In this document: positions 1 to 8,137 of the stretch, in pieces | Layout of the letters: each line of letters starts with the position of its first letter | Numbering within the stretch: position 1 is the first letter of the stretch | NCBI RefSeq assembly: GCF_025452095.1 | Contig: NZ_CP104877.1 | Location: forward strand, 3,286,001 to 3,350,000 | Direction: 5' to 3' | DNA from: Paenarthrobacter sp. JL.01a | Lineage (GTDB): Bacteria > Actinomycetota > Actinomycetes > Actinomycetales > Micrococcaceae | DNA length: 64,000 nucleotides | Made by a program: the position numbers and the translations under genes | Notes under the pieces: generated by a model | Databases searched by the model: none | What the model was told of the DNA's origin: nothing | Seen by the model: only the letters and a program-made list of their open reading frames with translations

Positions 1-3
1 TCC

Positions 4-873
4 CTAGGAGAGCGGGCGCCCCGCCATCCTTTCCAGCCGGCTGATCCGTTCCTTCATGGGCGGGTGGGTGGAGAACATGCGCCGCATGCCGCCGCCGCGG
101 AAGGGGTTGGCGATCATGAGGTGCGAGGCATTGACCAAACGCTGGTCCTGCGGAAGTGGCAACTGGCTCACCCCGGACTCGATCTTGCGCAGGGCCGAAG
201 CCAGTGCCAAGGGATCGCCAGTGAGCTCGGCACCGTCCTCGTCGGCGTCGAACTCGCGGGTGCGGGAGATCGCCATCTGGATGAGTGAGGCGGCAAAGGG
301 TGCCAGCAGCGCCATGGCGATAGTGGCAAGGGGGTTTGCATTTCGCCGGTCACCACCGCCAAAGATCAGCAGCATCTGGCCAACCGAGGTGATCACGCCG
401 GCCACGGCTGCCGCCACCGAGGACGTGAGGATGTCGCGGTTGTAAACGTGCATCAGTTCGTGCCCCAGCACGCCCCGGAGTTCCCGCGCATCCAAGAGGT
501 GCAGGATTCCTTCAGTGCAGCACACAGCGGCGTTCTTCGGATTGCGCCCGGTAGCGAAGGCGTTCGGCGTCATGGTCGGTGACAGGTAGATCCGCGGCAT
601 GGGCTTGTTGGCCCGCACGGACAGCTCCCTGACGATCTGGTACAGCTGTGGCGCCTGGGCCTCTGTCACCGGGTACGCGGCCATGGAGCGGATGGCGATT
701 TTGTCGCTGTTCCAGTACCCGTACGCGGTGGTACCGACGCCGATCAAGGCCATGATCCAGATGGGGGCGGTGCTGCGGGTTCCTGAGGCGATGATGGCAC
801 CCAAACCCAACAACACCGCCCACAGCACGCCGAACAGTGCCGCGGTTTTGAGTCCATTGTTGTGTTTGTGCAC
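4..873 (-). CDS. htpX: HtpX-type M48 membrane metalloprotease
   Basis: This encodes a zinc-dependent membrane endopeptidase of family M48B, whose members degrade misfolded membrane proteins. The zinc motif HELMH is at residues 138-142 and the third ligand is the Glu of TREFDAD near residue 207. Hydrophobic segments lie at about 12-30, 37-52, 150-172 and 182-202, which fits the four-helix HtpX topology. I start at the GTG at 873, giving 289 aa, because AAGGA lies five bases upstream and the family begins here. A longer open frame to 1110 runs through a tandem repeat and has no homologous look. The 3' end is just inside the window edge. Family assignment is firm; the substrate is unknown. Confidence 0.93.
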   Translation of the reverse strand: MHKHNNGLKTAALFGVLWAVLLGLGAIIASGTRSTAPIWIMALIGVGTTAYGYWNSDKIAIRSMAAYPVTEAQAPQLYQIVRELSVRANKPMPRIYLSPTMTPNAFATGRNPKNAAVCCTEGILHLLDARELRGVLGHELMHVYNRDILTSSVAAAVAGVITSVGQMLLIFGGGDRRNANPLATIAMALLAPFAASLIQMAISRTREFDADEDGAELTGDPLALASALRKIESGVSQLPLPQDQRLVNASHLMIANPFRGGGMRRMFSTHPPMKERISRLERMAGRPLS

Positions 874-947
874 GTTTCCTTCGTCCTCTTTCTTCGCCTC
901 TTGCGGGGGTTCTTTAGCTTTAACGCCGACGCCGGTCGCCCTGTTCC

Positions 948-1007
948 GGCGGCTACGGCAGCGGCGGCTACGGCAGCGGCGGCTACGGCAGCGGGTGCTA
1001 CGGCACC
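948..1007. repeat. 15-bp tandem repeat between the MFS gene and htpX
   Basis: Three perfect copies of GGCGGCTACGGCAGC (948-962, 963-977, 978-992) are followed by a degenerate fourth (993-1007). The array lies at and beyond the 3' end of the minus-strand MFS gene. In that gene's frame each unit carries a TAG stop, so the coding end is followed by a series of in-frame stops. On the plus strand one frame would read Gly-Gly-Tyr-Gly-Ser, but it has no start or support as a gene. Confidence 0.9.
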
Positions 1008-2269
1008 GGGTGCTTCGAATCGTAGGCGACGAACCCGGGTTGGATGCGCGAGGCGAGCCACGCCAGCACGATGCACAGAACGCCGCCAAACAGCAGCACG
1101 CCGCCTTCACTGAGGAACTTCGTCACTCCACCGGCCAGCATGTCCCCCACCCGTGGCCCGCCCGCGACCACCACAATGAACACCCCTTGCAGCCGCCCGC
1201 GCAAATGGTCCGGGGTGGCGGCCTGGAGGATGGTGGTGCGGAAGACAGCACTCACGGAATCGGAAATACCGGCGAGCGCACAGCAGAGCGCCGCCGGTAT
1301 CAGCCAAGGTGCGGTTCCGTTACGTCCCGAGTCTCCAGCCAGGAGCACCACCAGGCCAAAACCTGCAATCGATGCGCCCCAACCCATCACCGACCACACC
1401 ACCGCGCTGCCCTGCCGGCGCACCCTGCCCAGCGGCCCGGAGAAGAGGCCCGCGAGGAACGCGCCCACGGCTGTGGAAGCGAGCAGCACACCCACGGTCG
1501 TCTCCCCTCCCCCGATCATCACAGCACCTATGGCCGGCATCAGCGCCCTGGGTTGTGCGCAGATCATGGCGATGAGGTCAATGACGAAGGTCATGCGGAC
1601 ATTCGGCCGCCCGCCCAGGAAGCGAAACCCCTCCACCACTGAACGGAATCCGGGCCGCACTGCATCCTTGGAGGGTGGCAACGGGGGCAGCTTGAAAAGC
1701 CCCCAGAGCGCAAAGGTGAAACTGATGACGTCAATGGTGTAGGTCCACCCGAAACCGATCGTGGCCACGAGCACTCCGGCCAACAGCGGTCCGGCGGTCA
1801 TCGAGAGACCGAATGTCAGCATGTTCAGGGCGTTTGCGGCCGGCAACAGGTCCTTGCGGACCAGGAGCGGAATAATCGCGCTTCTGGCCGGTCCGTTGAT
1901 GCCCTGCGCGCCGCTTTGGATGGCCACCAGCGCATAAAGCACCCAGATGTTCCCGATCTCCAGCCACGCCTGCAGAGCCAGCCCGGCCGTGGTCAGCCAT
2001 AGGACCAGCGAGGCGATCAGGGCCACTTTCCGGCGATCGTAGGCATCGGAGATGGAGCCGCCGTAGAGACCTGCGATCACCAGCGGAACCAGCGCGAAGA
2101 TGCCCAGCAATCCTACGTAGAGGCTTTCCTGGGTCAGCCGGTAGACCTCCAGACTGACGGCCACAAGGGTCAGTTGGGTCCCGATGGCCGCCACGGATGC
2201 CCCGAGCCAGAGCCGGCGAAAAGCAGGACTCTCCCTGAGCGGAGTTATGTCTGCCAGTAGTTTTGCCAC
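998..2269 (-). CDS. MFS transporter, EntS-like (MFS_3)
   Basis: This 423-aa protein is a 12-helix major facilitator. The N-terminal stretch FRRLWLGASVAAIGTQ and the loop GGSISDAYDRRKV (the MFS motif A region between helices 2 and 3) resemble the enterobactin-exporter-like MFS_3 family of drug or siderophore efflux pumps. It probably starts with GTG; the Shine-Dalgarno is weak. It is divergent from the HIT-like gene, with about 57 bp between them, and its stop lies inside a 15-bp tandem repeat. The substrate cannot be told from the sequence. Neither neighbour suggests siderophore synthesis, so general efflux is as likely. Confidence 0.85.
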   Translation of the reverse strand: MAKLLADITPLRESPAFRRLWLGASVAAIGTQLTLVAVSLEVYRLTQESLYVGLLGIFALVPLVIAGLYGGSISDAYDRRKVALIASLVLWLTTAGLALQAWLEIGNIWVLYALVAIQSGAQGINGPARSAIIPLLVRKDLLPAANALNMLTFGLSMTAGPLLAGVLVATIGFGWTYTIDVISFTFALWGLFKLPPLPPSKDAVRPGFRSVVEGFRFLGGRPNVRMTFVIDLIAMICAQPRALMPAIGAVMIGGGETTVGVLLASTAVGAFLAGLFSGPLGRVRRQGSAVVWSVMGWGASIAGFGLVVLLAGDSGRNGTAPWLIPAALCCALAGISDSVSAVFRTTILQAATPDHLRGRLQGVFIVVVAGGPRVGDMLAGGVTKFLSEGGVLLFGGVLCIVLAWLASRIQPGFVAYDSKHPVP

Positions 2270-2326
2270 CGTCCAACCCTAACCAGCCCCGGGGCTTGGT
2301 AGGCTCACCCCGGGGAAGGAGTTGAC

Positions 2327-3094
2327 ATGGTCATGTCGCGACGCTTGCTGTACCGTTCGGACTTTTGGGAGATCGCCCGGCCACACCATCCCCTCACGGC
2401 AGGACACGTGGTGATCCGTTTGTCAGATCCCTCCATTGAGTTCGCCCTCCCGTCAGCGGCGGATTGGCTGCTCTGCCACCAGCTTGCGCGGACAGCCCTG
2501 GCGAAGGTCCTCGGAGCAGCTGAGTGCCCCGTCATGTTCGCCTACCAATGGCATCCCTTGGGCGCCAGTCTCGGGGAACCGGTGGCCGAGTCGTCGACGC
2601 CGACGTTCCACCTCTTTGGTCGATGGGCTGGAGAAACCACGACGCCGGGACAGCAGCTGTCGCTGCCGGCCCACCGTCGGGTGGCATTGCCGGAGTCCGG
2701 CCTGGAAGAAACCGACCAGGCACTTCGTGAGGTGCTGCGCAGCGGGTGGCCCGCAGCGGGCCGGGCCGTCGAACATGCGGCGGAGGCCGCCGTCGTACCT
2801 GTCCTCGAACCGGCCCGGACTGTAACTGCGGGACGCCGCCACACGGTGATCGAGCCCGCGGGAGGGGCGGCGTCGATCCGGGAGCTCAGGCCGGCTGACC
2901 TCCTTGCCATCGCCGCATCCCTGGGCGCCTTGCCAATGCCCCTTGGAGTCAGCGGCTTCAGTTGCGTAGCGCTCGAATCACGGATCCCGGAGATGCCGCT
3001 GCGGATCCATGCGCTGGGCAGATCCGCGGCTGAGGACGTGAATCCGCTCCTGGAATTATTGCGTTCACCGGAAGTTAGCCTCACCTTATTGTGA
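2327..3094 (+). CDS. HIT-like domain protein of unknown function
   Basis: This is a 255-aa protein preceded by GAAGGAG seven bases from ATG. The N-terminal half resembles the HIT/GalT fold: HPLTAGHVVI near residues 21-30 matches the PYTPGH strand of HIT proteins, and WHPLGASLGEP with TFHLFGRW near 75-100 sits where the HIT C-terminal strands would be. The diagnostic HxHxH catalytic triad is absent, so nucleotidyl hydrolase or transferase activity is doubtful. Residues 130-255 match nothing I recognise; they contain a short acidic helix and a hydrophobic C-terminus. It stands alone between an exporter and a Fur regulator. The family call is tentative. Confidence 0.6.
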   Translation: MVMSRRLLYRSDFWEIARPHHPLTAGHVVIRLSDPSIEFALPSAADWLLCHQLARTALAKVLGAAECPVMFAYQWHPLGASLGEPVAESSTPTFHLFGRWAGETTTPGQQLSLPAHRRVALPESGLEETDQALREVLRSGWPAAGRAVEHAAEAAVVPVLEPARTVTAGRRHTVIEPAGGAASIRELRPADLLAIAASLGALPMPLGVSGFSCVALESRIPEMPLRIHALGRSAAEDVNPLLELLRSPEVSLTLL

Positions 3095-3110
3095 ACTTAT
3101 CAAAATAAGT
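3095..3110. promoter_or_regulatory. Inverted repeat, probable Fur/CatR-type operator
   Basis: ACTTAT and ATAAGT form a perfect 6-bp inverted repeat around CAAA, just upstream of the Fur-family gene. It is strikingly AT-rich for this sequence. Fur-like repressors that sit next to catalase genes (CatR of Streptomyces, FurA of mycobacteria) autoregulate through AT-rich sites in this position, so this is the likely operator. Binding is inferred. Confidence 0.55.
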
Positions 3111-3124
3111 GTTTGAATGGATGC

Positions 3125-3604
3125 ATGACGGATCACACTGCTGAGCAGCAAGCATGGGCGGCGGCCCTGCATGCCCATGGCCGGCGTGTGACCAAGCAGC
3201 GGCTGGCAGTGCTCGCCGCGGTCCAGCACCACCCGCATTCCCCGGCAGAAGGCATCCTTGCCGCTGCCCGCGAAGAACTTCCCGAACTGACGGCGCAGTC
3301 GGTTTATGTGGTTCTCAGCGATCTCACGGACCTGCAGATGCTGCGCCGTTTCGAGCCCCCGCACTCCCCGGCCCTCTATGAAACCCGGGTTGGCGACAAC
3401 CACCACCACGCCGTCTGCATCAGCTGCGGCAAGGTGGAGGACGTGGACTGCGCAGTGGGACACGCACCGTGCCTCACTCCGCACTGGAATGAAAATTCCA
3501 AGCCCATGACCATCCAGATCGCAGACGTCCTCTACCAGGGCATCTGCCAGGATTGCCAGGCCAAACAACAGCTGCCCGTACTACCTTCCGTAACCCAGAA
3601 ATAA
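3125..3604 (+). CDS. Fur-family peroxide-sensing repressor (CatR/FurA-like)
   Basis: This 159-aa protein has a winged-helix N-terminus ([15 protein letters not shown] near residues 19-33; SVYVVLSDL in the recognition region) and a metal-binding C-terminus with [17 protein letters not shown] and a later CQDC pair, the structural zinc Cys4 of the family. It ends 14 bp before the catalase start. By analogy with CatR-CatA and FurA-KatG it probably represses the catalase until peroxide oxidises its metal site. I chose the ATG at 3125; an upstream in-frame TTG at 3113 would add four residues. No clear Shine-Dalgarno is visible. Confidence 0.9.
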   Translation: MTDHTAEQQAWAAALHAHGRRVTKQRLAVLAAVQHHPHSPAEGILAAAREELPELTAQSVYVVLSDLTDLQMLRRFEPPHSPALYETRVGDNHHHAVCISCGKVEDVDCAVGHAPCLTPHWNENSKPMTIQIADVLYQGICQDCQAKQQLPVLPSVTQK

Positions 3605-3618
3605 GAAAAAGGAGAATG

Positions 3619-5103
3619 ATGACCGCGAACATCTCGACCACACAGTCGGGTGCCCCTGTCACTTCCGACGCGCACTCCAAGTCCGTCGGCGCTGACGGTG
3701 CCATCATCCTGACCGACCACTACCTGGTGGAAAAGCTCGCACAGTTCAACCGCGAGCGCGTCCCGGAGCGTGTTGTGCACGCAAAGGGTGGCGGCGCTTT
3801 CGGTACGTTCAAGACCACTTCCGACGTTTCCGCCTACACCAAGGCAGCTTTCCTTCAGCCGGGTGCCGAGACGGACATGCTGATTCGCTTCTCCTCCGTT
3901 GCAGGCGAGAACGGTTCCCCCGACACGTGGCGCGATCCCCGCGGTTTCGCCGTGAAGTTCTACACCTCCGAGGGCAACTACGACCTCGTGGGCAACAACA
4001 CCCCGGTGTTCTTCATCCGCGACGGAATCAAGTTCCCGGACTTCATCCACTCCCAGAAGCGCCTCCCGGGTACCCACCTGCGCGACGCTGACATGCAGTG
4101 GGACTTCTGGACCCTCTCCCCCGAGTCCGCACACCAGGTCACCTGGCTCATGGGCGACCGCGGCCTGCCGGCTTCCTGGCGTGAAATGCAGGGCTACGGC
4201 TCGCACACCTACCAGTGGATCAACGCTGCTGGTGAGCGTTTCTGGGTCAAGTACCACTTCAAGTCCAACCAGGGCGTCAACTCCATCACCGGTGAGCAGG
4301 CTGAAGCACTGGCCGGTTCGGATGCAGACTTCTACATCCGCGACCTCTCCGAGAACATCGAAGCCGGCAACTTCCCGTCGTGGGAACTGCACGTCCAGGT
4401 CATGCCCTACGAGGACGCCAAGACGTACCGCTTCAACCCGTTCGACCTCACCAAGGTGTGGCCGCACTCCGACTACCCGCTGATCCACGTGGGCACCATG
4501 GAGCTGAACAAGAACCCGGAGAACTACTTCGCGCAGATCGAGCAGGCCACCTTCGCGCCGTCGAACTTCGTGCCGGGCATCGCTGCCTCCCCGGACAAGA
4601 TGCTGCAGGCCCGCATCTTCTCCTACGCCGACGCACACCGTTACCGCGTGGGCACCAACCACGCCCAGATCCCGGTGAACCAGCCGAAGAACCAGGTCAA
4701 CAACTACAGCCAGGATGGCCAGGGCCGTTACCTGTTCAACGCCCCGTCCACTCCGGTCTACGCACCGAACTCCGTCGGCGGCCCGGCTGCTGTTGAGCCC
4801 GCATCCCCCGCCGGTGGCTGGGAGAACGACGGCGAGCTCACCCTCTCCGCGCACACCCTGCACGCCGAGGATGACGACTTCGGCCAGGCCGGTACCCTGT
4901 ACCGCGAGGTCTACGACGAGGCCGCCAAGGCACGCTTCCTCGACACCATCACCGGTGCCGTTGGTGGCGTGAAGAACGCCGACATCAAGGAACGCGCCAT
5001 CCAGTACTGGACCAACGTTGACGCCGAACTCGGCGCCAAGCTCCGCGCCAACCTCGGCGCTGGCCAGACCACGTCCGACGCTGAAGCAGCCAACAAGCTC
5101 TAA
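3619..5103 (+). CDS. katA: Monofunctional haem catalase
   Basis: This 494-aa catalase disproportionates hydrogen peroxide in the cytoplasm. The catalytic His is H54 in [12 protein letters not shown], the distal Asn is N127 in GNNTPVFF, and the proximal haem ligand is Y336 in [12 protein letters not shown]. Length and motifs fit the small-subunit catalases. Two ATGs are adjacent (3616, 3619); the second has AAGGAG four bases upstream and is preferred. It lies directly behind the Fur-type gene and probably shares its transcript, ending at a strong terminator at 5117. Codon use is very C-ending and regular, consistent with high expression. Confidence 0.97.
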   Translation: MTANISTTQSGAPVTSDAHSKSVGADGAIILTDHYLVEKLAQFNRERVPERVVHAKGGGAFGTFKTTSDVSAYTKAAFLQPGAETDMLIRFSSVAGENGSPDTWRDPRGFAVKFYTSEGNYDLVGNNTPVFFIRDGIKFPDFIHSQKRLPGTHLRDADMQWDFWTLSPESAHQVTWLMGDRGLPASWREMQGYGSHTYQWINAAGERFWVKYHFKSNQGVNSITGEQAEALAGSDADFYIRDLSENIEAGNFPSWELHVQVMPYEDAKTYRFNPFDLTKVWPHSDYPLIHVGTMELNKNPENYFAQIEQATFAPSNFVPGIAASPDKMLQARIFSYADAHRYRVGTNHAQIPVNQPKNQVNNYSQDGQGRYLFNAPSTPVYAPNSVGGPAAVEPASPAGGWENDGELTLSAHTLHAEDDDFGQAGTLYREVYDEAAKARFLDTITGAVGGVKNADIKERAIQYWTNVDAELGAKLRANLGAGQTTSDAEAANKL

Positions 5104-5116
5104 GCGTCCGGCTTTC

Positions 5117-5156
5117 AGAACACCCCGCTGCGGATCCATCCGCGGCGGGGTGTTCT
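5117..5156 (+). terminator. Rho-independent terminator of catalase
   Basis: AGAACACCCCGC pairs perfectly with GCGGGGTGTTCT around a 16-nt loop, starting 13 bases after the catalase stop. A short T-rich stretch follows. Confidence 0.85.
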
Positions 5157-5239
5157 TTGCTTTTCCACATAACCGGTTCTTTCCACATAGCAGGCTCTAC
5201 CTATGGCTGATCAGTCCTGGGGATTCATAGGATCCCTTC

Positions 5240-5875
5240 ATGGACACATTCACAGGCATTCAGACAGCCGCTTTCCGCTTCTACGAGGACCTTGAAGAGA
5301 ACAACAACCGTGAGTGGTGGCTGGAGCATAAAAGCACGTACGACGCCGAGGTCAGGGAGCCGCTGACAGCTCTCCTTGCGGAGTTGGAGCCCAGGTTCGG
5401 GCCGGCAAAGATCTTCCGCCCCAACCGGGACATCAGGTTCTCCCAAGACAAGTCGCCGTATAAGACCGCGCAGGGCGCCTTTGCTGCCACCAAGGAAGGC
5501 GTTGGCTACTACGTGCAGATCAGCGCAGACGGGCTCCTCATTGGCGGCGGTTACCATTCCCACACGCCGGCGCAGCTTGCCCGCTTCCGGGCAGCAGTGG
5601 ATGCTCCTGAGAGTGGTCAGGAGCTGCAAAAGATCATCGACGACGTAGCGGAAGCAGGGTTCGCGATTGAAGGGGAGAAGTTGAAGACCATTCCCCGCGG
5701 TTTCGACAGGGACCATCCGAGGGCGGAGTTGCTCAAGCACAAGTCGCTGTCGGCCGGGGTGGAGGTGGGGCAGCCGGAATGGTTGTCCACTGCTGCGGCC
5801 AAGGACGAAATCGCTGCCCGCTGGGAGGTGCTTCGGCCCCTGGTGGAATGGGTTGGCGAGCACGCGGCACCGTAA
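5240..5875 (+). CDS. DUF2461 domain protein
   Basis: This 211-aa protein belongs to the DUF2461 (TIGR02453) family. Typical landmarks are FYEDLEENNNREWW near residues 14-27, NRDIRFSQDKSPYK near 62-75, and GYYVQISADGLLIGGG near 88-103. The family's function is unknown. It has no signal peptide or membrane segment and is probably cytoplasmic. It stands alone, convergent with the amino-acid permease, and shares a hairpin terminator region with it. The ATG at 5240 opens the family's conserved N-terminus. Confidence 0.88.
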   Translation: MDTFTGIQTAAFRFYEDLEENNNREWWLEHKSTYDAEVREPLTALLAELEPRFGPAKIFRPNRDIRFSQDKSPYKTAQGAFAATKEGVGYYVQISADGLLIGGGYHSHTPAQLARFRAAVDAPESGQELQKIIDDVAEAGFAIEGEKLKTIPRGFDRDHPRAELLKHKSLSAGVEVGQPEWLSTAAAKDEIAARWEVLRPLVEWVGEHAAP

Positions 5876-5902
5876 GGATGTTGGCGGCCCCGGGACGCAG
5901 AA

Positions 5903-5931
5903 ACGCCCGGAAACCAATGGTTCCCGGGCGT
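5903..5931 (-). terminator. Terminator hairpin between convergent genes
   Basis: ACGCCCGGAAACC pairs with GGTTCCCGGGCGT, with one mismatch and a short loop. On the minus strand TTTCTG follows. It lies between the DUF2461 gene and the 3' end of the permease and may serve both directions. Confidence 0.7.
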
Positions 5932-5999
5932 CTCCGTGATGGAAAAGCAGGTAGCTGTCTGACAAGCTGCGTCCCGCATCAACGTGCAGGCGGACGCAA

Positions 6000-7556
6000 T
6001 CAGACCTTGGAGAGGTTGTCTTCGTCCTCGTCGCCGTCGGTCTGTCGGCTTTCCGTGCGGCCATCGACGGAGGCCTTGGCGGAAGCGAACTTCTCGTTGA
6101 GCCTGGAGTGCCGCTGGCCGTAGGCGAAGTAGATCGCCATGCCGATGACCAGCCAGATCGCAAAGAAGATCCAGGTTTCCACGGCCAGGTTGGTCATGAG
6201 GTAGAGGCACAACACTGCCGAGACCCAGGGAAGAACCTTGCCGAAGGGCACGCGGAAGGCAGGCTTGAGGTCGGGACGCTTCTTGCGGAGTACCAGGATG
6301 CCCAGGCTGACCATCACGAAGGCCGAAAGGGTTCCGATGTTGATCATTTCCTCAAGGAGATCCACCTTGGTCACACCGGCAACAATTGCAACAGCGGCGC
6401 CGCAGATGATCTGCAGGCGGGCCGGGGTAGCCCGCTTATCACTGGTCTTGGACAGGGAGCGGGGCAGCAGACCGTCGCGGCTCATGGCAAGAACCACGCG
6501 GGACAGGCCCATGAGGAGCACCATGATCACGGTCGTCAGGCCCACCAGGGAGCCGAAGGCGATGACCTTGGCTGCGTCGGTGTTGCCCACGGCCTCGAAT
6601 GCGGTGGTCAGCGTCGGGTTCTTGACCTCAGCCAATTGGGTGTAGGAGACCATGCCGGTCAACGCAAGGGAGACCAGGATGTAGAGCAGGGTGACCAGCG
6701 CCAGGCCGCCGAAGATGCCGCGGGGCAGCGTCTTCTGCGGGTTCTTGACCTCTTCTGCGGACGTGGCCACCACGTCAAAGCCGATGAAGGCGAAGAACAC
6801 CAGTGCAGCGCCGGCGAAGATTCCGAGGGTTCCGTACTGCGCAGGAGCGGCACCGGTCAGGAAGCCGAAGAACGACTGCTTCATGACGTCGGCCGCACCG
6901 TTGCCGGCCGTAGGCTCGGAGGCCGGGACAAACGGCGTGTAGTTGGAGAACTTCACGTAGCTGAAGCCCACCACGATCACGAACAGCACGACAGCGATCT
7001 TGATCATGGTGAAGACGTTGCCCACGCGGGCGGACAGCTTTGTCCCCAGCACCAGCAGCACCGTAAAGATTGCGACGATCAGGAAAGCGCCCCAGTAGAG
7101 GTCGAAGCCGAACACGCTGACGGAGGGCGGCATCTCCACTCCCATCAAGCCGAACACTGTGCTGAGGTAGATGCCCCAGTACTTCGCGATCACGGCTGCG
7201 GCGGTGAAGAGTTCAAGGATGAGGTTCCAGCCGATGATCCATGCCAGGACCTCGCCCATGGTGGCGTACGTGAAGACGTAGGCGGAACCGGCCACGGGGA
7301 TCGCGGTGGCGAACTCGGCGTAGCACATGATGGCCAGAGCGCAAGTGACAGCGGCGATGGCGAAGGAGATGGTGACGGCGGGGCCGGCAAAGTTGGCGGC
7401 AGCCTTGGCGCCCACCGAGAAGATACCGGCGCCAACAGCAACGGCGACGCCCATGATCATGAGGTCCCAGGTGCTCAGGCTGCGCTTGAGCTTGCGACCG
7501 GGTTCGTCGGAATCGGCGATCGACTGCTCAATCGACTTGGTCCTGAAAATGTTCAT
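6000..7556 (-). CDS. APC-superfamily cationic amino-acid permease
   Basis: This 518-aa protein has twelve or more membrane helices. The first helix region, LMIMGVAVAVGAGIFSVG, holds the glycine-rich unwound motif of APC transporters, and GFDVVATSAEEVKNP near residue 255 is the conserved loop of the cationic amino-acid (YfnA/CAT) group. The C-terminal 40 residues are hydrophilic and acidic (DGDEDEDN). It probably imports basic or other amino acids by proton symport. The upstream region has a possible TATACC -10 element, and no good Shine-Dalgarno precedes ATG. It is monocistronic. Confidence 0.9.
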   Translation of the reverse strand: MNIFRTKSIEQSIADSDEPGRKLKRSLSTWDLMIMGVAVAVGAGIFSVGAKAAANFAGPAVTISFAIAAVTCALAIMCYAEFATAIPVAGSAYVFTYATMGEVLAWIIGWNLILELFTAAAVIAKYWGIYLSTVFGLMGVEMPPSVSVFGFDLYWGAFLIVAIFTVLLVLGTKLSARVGNVFTMIKIAVVLFVIVVGFSYVKFSNYTPFVPASEPTAGNGAADVMKQSFFGFLTGAAPAQYGTLGIFAGAALVFFAFIGFDVVATSAEEVKNPQKTLPRGIFGGLALVTLLYILVSLALTGMVSYTQLAEVKNPTLTTAFEAVGNTDAAKVIAFGSLVGLTTVIMVLLMGLSRVVLAMSRDGLLPRSLSKTSDKRATPARLQIICGAAVAIVAGVTKVDLLEEMINIGTLSAFVMVSLGILVLRKKRPDLKPAFRVPFGKVLPWVSAVLCLYLMTNLAVETWIFFAIWLVIGMAIYFAYGQRHSRLNEKFASAKASVDGRTESRQTDGDEDEDNLSKV

Positions 7557-7720
7557 AAAAATGCCACATTCTGGAGGGTGGTGGTATAGGACCTATCAAG
7601 AATAGTGTCCGACCAATGGACGGCCATATTTATCCCAGATAGTGAGACGCGCCCGTGCTTCCTGTGACAGCTGTGGCTGGTGTGATGATGGCGCGTTGCC
7701 CGCATCACACCAGCCGTGAC

Positions 7721-8137
7721 CTAGATTCCCTGCACATCCCAGTCCATCAGTGTTGACCGGATGAGGAACCGCTTACCCTCGGGTGCCTCTACTGAGAACC
7801 CACTCCCCCGCCCGGCAACAACATCCACTGTCAGATGGGTGTGGGACCAGTAGTTGAACTGTTCCCGGGACATCCAGAATTCCAAGGGCTGTGGCTCCGA
7901 GGCAGTGCCGAGTTCGAACCGGCCCAGAAGGACATCCGAATCGCCTGTCAGGAATTCCCCCGCCGGATAACACATGGGTGCGGAGCCATCGCAGCAGCCA
8001 CCGGATTGATGGAACATCAACGGGCCGTGCTGCGCCCACAACGTGCGGAGAAGATCCACGGACGCCGCGGTGAGCGCCACCCGGGAGAAATCCTCTCCGG
8101 GCAGCGTCACCGCAGCTTCCAATGCAGAGCTGGTCAT
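7721..8137 (-). CDS. DUF779 domain protein of the aldehyde dehydrogenase operon
   Basis: This 138-aa protein belongs to the DUF779 family, which is regularly found next to aldehyde dehydrogenase genes. The signature GGCCDGSAPMCYP near residues 47-59 clusters three cysteines, suggesting metal or thiol chemistry. HTHLTVDVVAGRGSGFS near 99-115 is a second conserved block. Its ATG overlaps the alcohol dehydrogenase TGA by one base (TGATG), so translation is coupled. The function is unknown; a role in maturing or protecting the dehydrogenases is possible but unproven. Confidence 0.88.
   Translation of the reverse strand: MTSSALEAAVTLPGEDFSRVALTAASVDLLRTLWAQHGPLMFHQSGGCCDGSAPMCYPAGEFLTGDSDVLLGRFELGTASEPQPLEFWMSREQFNYWSHTHLTVDVVAGRGSGFSVEAPEGKRFLIRSTLMDWDVQGI

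Noticed and set aside
948-1025. A plus-strand Gly-Tyr-Gly-Ser repeat peptide
   Set aside because: The frame has no start codon or ribosome-binding site and is closed by stops about 25 bp upstream of the repeat and at 1023.
874-1110. An N-terminal extension of HtpX rich in Arg, Cys and Ser repeats
   Set aside because: It is translated tandem repeat and the end of the MFS gene; the GTG at 873 has a ribosome-binding site and matches the usual HtpX start.
3532-5139. A 535-residue minus-strand open frame opposite catalase
   Set aside because: It is a codon-bias mirror of the catalase gene (Val/Gly/Leu/Glu-rich) and has no motif; long antisense frames are expected in GC-rich DNA.
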